NCBI GenBank assembly: GCA_031404455.1 | Contig: JANNHP010000286.1 | Span: 1-18,746 of the forward strand | Direction: 5' to 3' | DNA: 18,746 bases | DNA from: JANNHP01 sp031404455 | Lineage (GTDB): Bacteria > Planctomycetota > JAJSAM01 > JAJVHW01 | Shown here: piece by piece, positions 13,487 through 18,746 of the stretch | Position numbering within the stretch: position 1 is the first letter of the stretch | Layout: every line of letters begins with the position of its first letter | The notes under the pieces: generated by a model | What the model was told of the DNA's origin: nothing | Databases searched by the model: none | The model's input: only the letters and a program-made list of their open reading frames with translations | Made by a program: the position numbers and the translations under genes

Positions 13487-14185
13487 TCAGACGGCGACGG
13501 GGTGCGAAGCAGCCGCGCGCCCGCGCGACTCGGAGCGAGGACCGCGGATCAGGCGCAGCGCAGACGGGCGCTCGATCTCGTCCTCGGCGGCGCGCTCGTA
13601 GACGAGGTCGCGCTTCAGACGTTCGCGGGCGCGGTGGATGCGGCTCATCACCGTGCCTTCGGGCACGCCGAGCTGCTTCGCGATCTCGGCGCAGGAGAGC
13701 TCCTCGATCACGGACAGCACGAACGGCACGACGTAGATCTCGGGAATCCGTTCCAGCGAGTGCTTGATCCGGTCGTCGAGCCGCTCGAAGAGCGCTGCGA
13801 GCGCGATCGGCACGTCGCTCGAGGACGCCTGCGCCGTGCCCGCCGTGCGGAGCAGGGGTTCGCCGACGTCGGTGTCGAGGTCGAGTCCGCGGCGTGTGGC
13901 GCGGATGACGCCCGTGAGGAAGACACGGCGCAGGATCGTGGTCGTCCAGGCCCGGATCGACGTGCCGGGCTCGAATCGGTCGCGCGCCCGGTAGGCGCGC
14001 AGGATCGTGTCCTGCACGAGGTCGTCGACGTCCGAGTCGCAGTGCGCGAGCCGGCGGGCCACGTGGCGGAGATGGATCTCCTCCGCGAGGATGAGGTCGG
14101 TCACGCTTTCGGCGCAGGCTGAAATCATGGCATCCCGTCTCGGGTCCGCGTTGCCGACGCTGCTGTCGGAGGACCCGCGACTCAT
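13487..14185 (-). CDS. ECF-type RNA polymerase sigma factor
   Basis: The product has 232 residues. Region 2 spans about 35-98, with Asp-Val-Asp-Asp-Leu-Val-Gln-Asp-Thr-Ile-Leu-Arg-Ala-Tyr for core binding and -10 recognition, then Ser-Ile-Arg-Ala-Trp-Thr-Thr-Thr-Ile-Leu-Arg-Arg. Region 4 spans about 142-194 with the helix-turn-helix Leu-Ser-Cys-Ala-Glu-Ile-Ala-Lys-Gln-Leu-Gly-Val-Pro-Glu-Gly-Thr-Val-x-Ser-Arg-Ile-His-Arg-Ala. The linker lacks region 3, as in all ECF factors. About 38 charged residues follow region 4 (195-232), longer than usual. ATG 14185 was chosen: a GATAGT -10-like site ends nine bases before it. GTG 14212 and ATG 14128 (which would start near Ile-Ser-Ala-Cys) are alternatives. 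No anti-sigma gene of the zinc-binding type follows. The next genes on the strand are the EF-hand membrane protein and PrsW. It is divergent from the response regulator gene. Confidence 0.92.
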   Translation of the reverse strand: MSRGSSDSSVGNADPRRDAMISACAESVTDLILAEEIHLRHVARRLAHCDSDVDDLVQDTILRAYRARDRFEPGTSIRAWTTTILRRVFLTGVIRATRRGLDLDTDVGEPLLRTAGTAQASSSDVPIALAALFERLDDRIKHSLERIPEIYVVPFVLSVIEELSCAEIAKQLGVPEGTVMSRIHRARERLKRDLVYERAAEDEIERPSALRLIRGPRSESRGRAAASHPVAV

Positions 14186-14257
14186 TGGACGTTCACTATC
14201 CTCGACATGCACCCGCCCGGGGTCTCAGGCTCCGCCCGGCTTCGGCCCGGTTCTTCT

Positions 14258-14273
14258 CCTAGGGGCCCCTAGG
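14258..14273. promoter_or_regulatory. 16-bp perfect palindrome CCTAGGGGCCCCTAGG between the sigma and response-regulator genes
   Basis: The two half-sites CCTAGGGG and CCCCTAGG meet with no spacer, centred about 55 bases upstream of the response regulator GTG and about 80 bases upstream of the sigma ATG. It sits where a shared operator would be expected. CTAG-containing sequence is rare in this GC-rich window. It could also simply be a short hairpin. Confidence 0.4.
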
Positions 14274-14283
14274 GGATGCGCGC

Positions 14284-14312
14284 TTGACCCGCGCCCGCGC
14301 CGGACCGAGGAT
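14284..14312 (+). promoter_or_regulatory. Possible promoter of the response regulator gene
   Basis: TTGACC (14284-14289) matches the -35 consensus at five of six bases. After 17 bases a weak GAGGAT (14307-14312) lies where the -10 should be, eight bases before GTG 14321. The short distance again suggests a leaderless message. GAGGA could instead be a Shine-Dalgarno sequence. Confidence 0.3.
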
Positions 14313-14320
14313 CAGCGGAC

Positions 14321-15013
14321 GTGACCACGGAGGCTCCCCGGCCCGCCCGCATCCTGATCGCCGACGATCACGATGTCGTCCGGCGCGGACTGAGGGCGCT
14401 GATCGAGGCCGCGGGACACCAGGTGTGCGGCGAAGCGGCCACCGGACGCGACGCGGTCGCGATCGCGGAGCGCACCGCGCCGCACGTGGTCGTCCTCGAC
14501 GTCTCGATGCCCGACCTCAACGGACTCGAGGCGGCGGCTCGCATCCGCGCGACGCTCCCGAACGTGGAGATCCTGATCGTCACCGCCCACGACTCGGAGG
14601 AGGTGGTGAGGAGCGTGCTCGCCGCCGGGGTGCGCGGGTACGTGCTCAAGTCCGACGCTGGCCGCGACCTCGTCGCAGCGATCGAGGACCTCCTCCTCCA
14701 CCGGCCCCACTTCACGACGCGCGTCGCGGAGATGGTGCTCGCGGGCTACCTCGGCGGTCCGGCGGCTGCGTCCGTCCCCATCGCGGCGCCCGCCCCGTCG
14801 GGACCGGCGGCGACTGCGCGCCTCACGCCGCGCGAACGCGAGGTCCTGCAGCTCCTCGCGGAGGGCAAGGGCGCGAAGCAGATCGCCGCGGAGCTCTCGA
14901 TCAGCGTGAAGACCGTCGAGACGCACCGCACGAACCTCATGCGCACACTCGGGCTCGACTCGATCAGCGACCTCGTCCGCTACGCAGTGCGCAACCGGAT
15001 CATCGAGGCCTGA
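14321..15013 (+). CDS. NarL/FixJ-family response regulator (receiver plus LuxR-type HTH)
   Basis: The product has 230 residues. The receiver domain covers about 10-125: acidic pair Asp15-Asp16, phospho-acceptor Asp60 in Val-Val-Leu-Asp-Val-Ser-Met-Pro-Asp, switch Thr88 and Lys110. A Pro/Ala-rich linker spans 146-166. The LuxR/GerE helix-turn-helix lies at about 168-228, with Leu-Thr-Pro-Arg-Glu-Arg-Glu-Val-Leu-Gln-Leu-Leu-Ala-Glu-Gly and Val-Lys-Thr-Val-Glu-Thr-His-Arg-Thr-Asn-Leu-Met. All residues needed for phosphorylation are present, so it should be a phosphorylation-controlled transcription factor. The start GTG 14321 gives a normal N-terminus. Its stop is seven bases from that of the convergent hybrid kinase, whose HPt domain is the obvious phosphodonor candidate. 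Confidence 0.93.
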   Translation: MTTEAPRPARILIADDHDVVRRGLRALIEAAGHQVCGEAATGRDAVAIAERTAPHVVVLDVSMPDLNGLEAAARIRATLPNVEILIVTAHDSEEVVRSVLAAGVRGYVLKSDAGRDLVAAIEDLLLHRPHFTTRVAEMVLAGYLGGPAAASVPIAAPAPSGPAATARLTPREREVLQLLAEGKGAKQIAAELSISVKTVETHRTNLMRTLGLDSISDLVRYAVRNRIIEA

Positions 15014-15020
15014 CCGCGGA

Positions 15021-17972
15021 TCACGCGGTCCGCGCCAGAGCCTCGCGCAGGCGGACGAACGCCGCGTCGAGCAGGGCGACCTTGGCGGTCGCGGCGTCCT
15101 TGCGGCCGAGGCGCAGGAGACGGTCGATCTCGCCGCAGATCGCTTCCATCTCGCGCGCGCCGAGGTAGCCGCTCGAGCCCTTGAGGCCGTGCGCGAGCGA
15201 CAGGAGCGACTCGGCGTCGCCGCGCGCCGCGGCGTCACGGATCGACGCGACGCGCGTCGGTGCGTCGCCGAGGTAGAGATCGACGATCTCGCGCAGCACG
15301 CCGGGCGCGTCGCGTTCGAGGACGCGCAGCCGATCGAAGGTCTCGAGGTCGAGCGACACGGCGCCCTCCCCCCCGCGGGCCGCCGCCTGGGCGAGCGCCT
15401 CGCGCAGGGCGTCGACGCGGATCGGCTTCGCGACGAACCCGTCCATCCCTGCGTCGAGGCACGCGGCCTCGTCCTCGCGCCGCACGTTCGCCGTCATCGC
15501 GAGGATCGTGGGCCGCGGGCCGGAGCCGCCCCGGCGGCGGATCTCGCGCGTCGCGGCGATCCCGTCCATGTCGGGCATCTGCACGTCCATCAGCACGATG
15601 TCGTAGTTGCGCCGCTCCACGGCGGCGAGCACCTCGAGGCCCGTCGCGGCCACGTCGGCCCGGTGGCCCAGCTTCTCGATCATCCTCACGACGACGCGCT
15701 GGTTCACGGCGTTGTCCTCGGCGACGAGGATGGAGAGGCCGGCCGGCGAGGCGGCGCTCTCGAGCGGCGGCGGCGCCGGACGGTCCGACGCTCCGGCGGC
15801 GTGCGCCGGGTTCAGCGCTTCGGAGAAGGCGCGCAGCAGGAGCGCCGGCTTCACGGGCTTGGCAACCGACGTCAGGTATCCCGCGTCGCTCCGCGCGTGG
15901 TGGTGCCCGAGCGAAGTGAGCACCACGATCGGGAGGCTCTGCGCGGGGCGCATCGCCCGGATCTCGGCCACGAGGTCCGCGCCGCCCTCCCCGCAGACGC
16001 GCGCGTCGATCACGGCGAAGTCGAACGGTTCGCCCGCGCGCAGCCAGTCGAGCGCCTCGGCGGGCGTCCCCGTCGCCCGCGGCGCCATCGCCCACGCGCG
16101 CGTCTGGAGCTCGATGATGCGGCGGCTCGCCGCGGCCTGCACGAGGATGAGCACGCGGCGGCGCAGGAGGCGTCCGACCAGCACCTCCGAGCTCTCGGGC
16201 GGACGCTCCGGCGCCGGGCGGGCGACGATCGTGAAGAGGAAGTCCGAGCCGCGCCCCGGCTCGCTCTCCACCCAGATCCGCCCGCCCATCAGCTCGACGA
16301 GCGCCTTCGAGATCGCGAGACCGAGTCCCGATCCGCCGAAGCGGCGCGTCGTCGAGGGGTCGAGCTGGCTGAACGAACGGAAGAGGTGGTCGCGGCGGTC
16401 CGGCGCGATCCCGATGCCGGTGTCCTTCACGGAGAACTGCAGCTCGGCGCGTCCGCCGGGCGCGGCGTGCGACGTGACCCACACCGACACCTCGCCGCGG
16501 TCGGTGAACTTCAGCGCGTTCGAGAGCAGGTTGAGCAGCACCTGGCGGATGCGGCCGGCGTCGCCGAACAGTTCGACGGGCACGTCCGAGTCGAAGTGGT
16601 ATCCGAGGTCGAGGTCCTTCGAGGCCGCCTGCGGGGCGACGATGTCGAGGGACTCCTCGACGAGGCGCGCGAGATCGAACTCCGACTCCTCGATGGCGAG
16701 CTTGCCCGCCTCGATCCTCGAGAAGTCGAGGATGTCGCTGATCACCGCGAGGAGCGCCTCGCCGCTGCGCCGGATCGTCTCCGCGTACTCGCGCTGCTCG
16801 GCGTCGAGCCTCGTGCCCTCGAGCAGCGACGTCATCCCGATCACGGCGTTCAGCGGTGTGCGGATCTCGTGGCTCATGTTGGCCAGGAATTCGGTCTTCG
16901 CGAGCGTGGCCGATTCGGCTGCCTCCTTCGCTCGCGTCAGCTCGGTCTCCGCGCGCTTCCTGTCCGTGATGTCGGTCGAGATGCCGCACACGGCGACCGG
17001 GCGGCCCGTGGCGTCGAGCAGGGGGAACTTCGTCGAGAGGTACGTGTGCATCCCGTCGCGCGCGGGCACGGATTCCTCGAACTGCATCGGCCCCCCCGCC
17101 AGCACTGCGCGGTCGTTGGCGACGAACGCATCCGCCGTCTCCTTCGGGAAGTGGTCGTGGTCTGTCTTGCCGCGCATCGCCTCCTGTGTCGTGCCGAAGA
17201 GCACCTCGTACCGGCGGTTGATCAGGATGTAGCGGCCGTCGAGGTCCTTCGCGTAGATGACCGCCTCGGTGTGGTCGAGGATGGCCTGCAGGCGGCCCTG
17301 CGTCTCCAGCAGTTCCGCCATCGCCCGCGTGCGCTCGGCGATGTCGCGGATGATCGCCATGAACGTCCGCTGGCGGCCGATCCTCACGTCGGCCACGGAG
17401 AGGTGGAGTGGCAGGGGCCTTCCGTCCTTGTGACGTCCGACGACCTCCCGTCCCTTGCCGATGATGTGCGCCTCGCCCGTCGCCACGTAGCGCGCCATGT
17501 AGGCGTCGTGCCGCTCGGTGTCGGGCGGTGACATGAGCATCGACACGTTCCTCCCGATCAGCTCCTCGGATGCGTAGCCGAAGAGGAGTGCGGCGCCGGG
17601 GCTGAACGACTCGATCGTGCCGTGCTCGTCGGTCGTCACGATGCTGTGCAGGTCGGAGTCGAGGAGGGCGCGCGTCCTCGCCTCGCTCGCCGCGAGCGCC
17701 GCGGTGCGGTCGCGCACCGTGTCCTCGAGGCCCCTGGTCTTGCGTTCGACGACGCGGTCGCGCCGCACGACCACGAGTGCCGCCCACGCCGTCGCCACGA
17801 CGAGGGCCACCACGAACGAAGCGGTCAGCCAGACGATCGCCCCGGCGGACGGGTCGTGCTCGCGCGCGAGGACGACGAAGACGACGACGATCATCGCGAT
17901 CGAGACCAGCGCCGCGACGACCACGACGGCGGTCCGTCGGTCGCTCTTGCGCTGAGGCTCGGTGTCGGGCAT
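15021..17972 (-). CDS. Membrane hybrid histidine kinase with FixL-like PAS, second PAS, two receiver domains and HPt
   Basis: The product has 983 residues. Two membrane helices (about 14-36 and 46-69) are followed by a short coiled coil. PAS 1 (about 100-212) matches FixL: His155-Asp-x-Tyr-x-x-Arg161-Tyr, His169-Ile-Ile-Gly-x-Gly-Arg175, Leu191 and Val193. PAS 2 spans about 225-338. HisKA has His368 (Met-Ser-His-Glu-Ile-Arg-Thr-Pro). The ATPase domain has Asn481/Asn485, Asp517-Thr-Gly-Ile-Gly and Gly-Gly-Ser-Gly-Leu-Gly-Leu. Receiver 1 (about 605-720) keeps Asp656, Thr686 and Lys705 but lacks the acidic pair (Val611-Gln612). Receiver 2 (about 746-863) is complete: Glu752-Asp753, Asp796, Thr827, Lys849. 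The C-terminal HPt has His928 (Ala-His-Gly-Leu-Lys-Gly-Ser-Ser). The phosphate route His368 to Asp796 to His928 is predicted. ATG 17972 was chosen: the extracytoplasmic loop is only about nine residues, so signals are probably sensed by the cytosolic PAS domains. An upstream frame to 18470 is a shadow of the divergent gene. Confidence 0.93.
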   Translation of the reverse strand: MPDTEPQRKSDRRTAVVVVAALVSIAMIVVVFVVLAREHDPSAGAIVWLTASFVVALVVATAWAALVVVRRDRVVERKTRGLEDTVRDRTAALAASEARTRALLDSDLHSIVTTDEHGTIESFSPGAALLFGYASEELIGRNVSMLMSPPDTERHDAYMARYVATGEAHIIGKGREVVGRHKDGRPLPLHLSVADVRIGRQRTFMAIIRDIAERTRAMAELLETQGRLQAILDHTEAVIYAKDLDGRYILINRRYEVLFGTTQEAMRGKTDHDHFPKETADAFVANDRAVLAGGPMQFEESVPARDGMHTYLSTKFPLLDATGRPVAVCGISTDITDRKRAETELTRAKEAAESATLAKTEFLANMSHEIRTPLNAVIGMTSLLEGTRLDAEQREYAETIRRSGEALLAVISDILDFSRIEAGKLAIEESEFDLARLVEESLDIVAPQAASKDLDLGYHFDSDVPVELFGDAGRIRQVLLNLLSNALKFTDRGEVSVWVTSHAAPGGRAELQFSVKDTGIGIAPDRRDHLFRSFSQLDPSTTRRFGGSGLGLAISKALVELMGGRIWVESEPGRGSDFLFTIVARPAPERPPESSEVLVGRLLRRRVLILVQAAASRRIIELQTRAWAMAPRATGTPAEALDWLRAGEPFDFAVIDARVCGEGGADLVAEIRAMRPAQSLPIVVLTSLGHHHARSDAGYLTSVAKPVKPALLLRAFSEALNPAHAAGASDRPAPPPLESAASPAGLSILVAEDNAVNQRVVVRMIEKLGHRADVAATGLEVLAAVERRNYDIVLMDVQMPDMDGIAATREIRRRGGSGPRPTILAMTANVRREDEAACLDAGMDGFVAKPIRVDALREALAQAAARGGEGAVSLDLETFDRLRVLERDAPGVLREIVDLYLGDAPTRVASIRDAAARGDAESLLSLAHGLKGSSGYLGAREMEAICGEIDRLLRLGRKDAATAKVALLDAAFVRLREALARTA

Positions 17973-17986
17973 GCCGGGGGGGAAGG

Positions 17987-17992
17987 ATGCTA
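17987..17992 (-). promoter_or_regulatory. Candidate -10 (TAGCAT) of the hybrid kinase gene
   Basis: TAGCAT on the minus strand ends 14 bases before ATG 17972. It lies within an 11-mer, GGATGCTACTC (17985-17995), that is identical to 2222-2232 in the bidirectional promoter of the beta-propeller and FGE/thioredoxin genes. The repeat of this string in two divergent intergenic regions supports a promoter role. Confidence 0.35.
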
Positions 17993-18008
17993 CTCGCACG
18001 GGGACGCC

Positions 18009-18014
18009 CATAAT
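18009..18014 (+). promoter_or_regulatory. Candidate -10 (CATAAT) of the dehydrogenase gene
   Basis: CATAAT matches TATAAT at five of six bases and ends seven bases before ATG 18022. No Shine-Dalgarno is present, which again fits a leaderless transcript. No -35 was recognised. Confidence 0.35.
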
Positions 18015-18021
18015 CCCCGCC

Positions 18022-18746
18022 ATGCCACGCAGCCCTTCGAGACGCCGGCGTCCGAGCCCGGTCGCGATCGTGACCGGCGCGACCGGCGGTTCGGGCCGCG
18101 CGATCTGCCATGAGCTAGCGCGCCGCGGATGGGCGGTCGCCGCCGGGTTCCGCTCCAAGCGGCGCGCGGCGGAGACGATCGCCGCGCGGTGCCGCAAACT
18201 CCGCGTGCCGGCGGCCGCGATCCCGCTCGACGTCGCGGACGCGAAAAGCGTCGCGGCGTTCGTCCGCGCGGCGGCAGCACTCGGGCCCGTGCGGTGTCTC
18301 GTCAACGTGGCGTCGTACGCGACGCCGGGCGGCGGGTACCGCGTGCCGCTCGCGAAGCTCGACGTCGACGAGGTCGTCCGCGCCGTGGACGTCGATCTCG
18401 GCGGATCGCTGCGGATGATCCGCGCGTGCGCGCCGCACCTGCGCCGCGCGGGCGGCGGATCGATCGTCAACTTCGGCTCCGCGTCGGCCGACGCCGCCGA
18501 CCCGGATCTCCTCGTCTACATGGCGGCGAAGGTGTCGATCGCAGCGACCACGCGCGCGCTCGCCCGCGAACTCGGGCCGAAGATCCGGATCAACTGCGTC
18601 GCGCCGGGCGCGATCGCGACCGACTGGGTCGACGCGTGGGATCTCCCGGCGAAGGAACGTCGAGCGCTGGAGCGCGCCACGTGCGTCGGACGTCTCGGCA
18701 CGGCGCAGGACGTCGCGAACCTCGTGGCGTTCCTCGTCGGGGACGA
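18022..18746 (+). CDS. Short-chain dehydrogenase/reductase (SDR), FabG-like, 3' end outside window
   Basis: The open frame of 241 codons runs off the right edge. It is a classical NAD(P)-dependent SDR with a Rossmann fold: cofactor loop Thr18-Gly-Ala-Thr-Gly-Gly-Ser-Gly25, Leu69-Asp70-Val-Ala-Asp binding the adenine ring, Leu-Val-Asn95-Val-Ala-Ser in place of the usual Asn-Asn-Ala-Gly, catalytic Ser around 153-155, Tyr166-x-x-x-Lys170, and Pro195-Gly-Ala-Ile-Ala-Thr. The Asn of the catalytic tetrad in helix 4 seems to be Asp (Val-Asp125-Leu-Gly-Gly). Arg44, Lys46 and Arg47-Arg48 after beta-2 favour NADP(H). The N-terminus has an unusual basic stretch (Arg-Arg-Arg-Arg at 7-10). The substrate cannot be predicted; 3-oxoacyl-ACP or pteridine reductase-like activity is possible. 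It is divergent from the hybrid kinase, with 49 bases between the starts. Confidence 0.88.
   Translation, partial: MPRSPSRRRRPSPVAIVTGATGGSGRAICHELARRGWAVAAGFRSKRRAAETIAARCRKLRVPAAAIPLDVADAKSVAAFVRAAAALGPVRCLVNVASYATPGGGYRVPLAKLDVDEVVRAVDVDLGGSLRMIRACAPHLRRAGGGSIVNFGSASADAADPDLLVYMAAKVSIAATTRALARELGPKIRINCVAPGAIATDWVDAWDLPAKERRALERATCVGRLGTAQDVANLVAFLVGD

Noticed and set aside
15189..18111. Long open frames (780 codons plus strand, 958 codons minus strand) over the hybrid kinase
   Set aside because: The kinase frame contains every expected motif in order, whereas these alternatives contain none.
1..18746. CRISPR array, tRNA, rRNA, integrase or phage genes
   Set aside because: I looked for regularly spaced repeats, cloverleaf-type sequences and recombinase motifs on both strands and found none.

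Overview
The window is very GC-rich, with strong G/C preference at third codon positions, gene-dense, and uses many GTG starts. The formylglycine-enzyme-like fold protein, the lamin-tail/IPT secreted protein, the EF-hand membrane protein and the multidomain phosphorelay kinase suggest a free-living Gram-negative bacterium of the Planctomycetota/Acidobacteriota kind. The sequence alone does not fix the phylum. No tRNA, rRNA, CRISPR array or transposase gene was seen.

Layout. (1) 1-3235: the end of an inositol-monophosphatase/HisN-type phosphatase (+), tail-to-tail with a two-gene minus-strand unit (secreted FGE-fold/thioredoxin-fold fusion, then a glycerophosphodiesterase). A secreted YncE-like beta-propeller gene is divergent from that unit. 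The two divergent starts lie about 22 bases apart around a shared, symmetric -10-like sequence. (2) 3236-3548: a gene-free stretch holding a 124-bp palindromic, MITE/REP-like element. (3) 3549-7723: an EamA-family transporter (+), then a minus-strand exporter operon of an HlyD-type adaptor and an ABC ATPase fused in frame to an ABC-2 permease. The linker of that fusion contains a 99-bp (33-codon) inverted-repeat element. (4) 7899-9980: a secreted multidomain beta-sandwich protein. (5) 9990-14185, all minus strand: ECF sigma factor, large EF-hand membrane protein, PrsW-type intramembrane protease and a small Cys-rich, possibly exported protein, in that transcriptional order. (6) 14321-17972: a NarL/FixJ-family response regulator convergent with a hybrid histidine kinase. 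The first PAS domain of the kinase carries the residues that define the haem pocket of FixL. (7) 18022-end: a short-chain dehydrogenase, cut by the window end.

The most interesting observations are as follows. First, a mobile-type palindrome is translated as the linker of an ABC exporter fusion. Second, sigma factor, calcium-binding membrane protein and PrsW form a collinear group that resembles a proteolytic sigma-activation module with no recognisable anti-sigma factor. Third, a FixL-like haem-PAS phosphorelay is predicted. Fourth, a TGCTAC-type extended -10 lies six bases before several start codons, which suggests leaderless mRNAs. All functions are inferred from motifs read by eye; no database search was possible.
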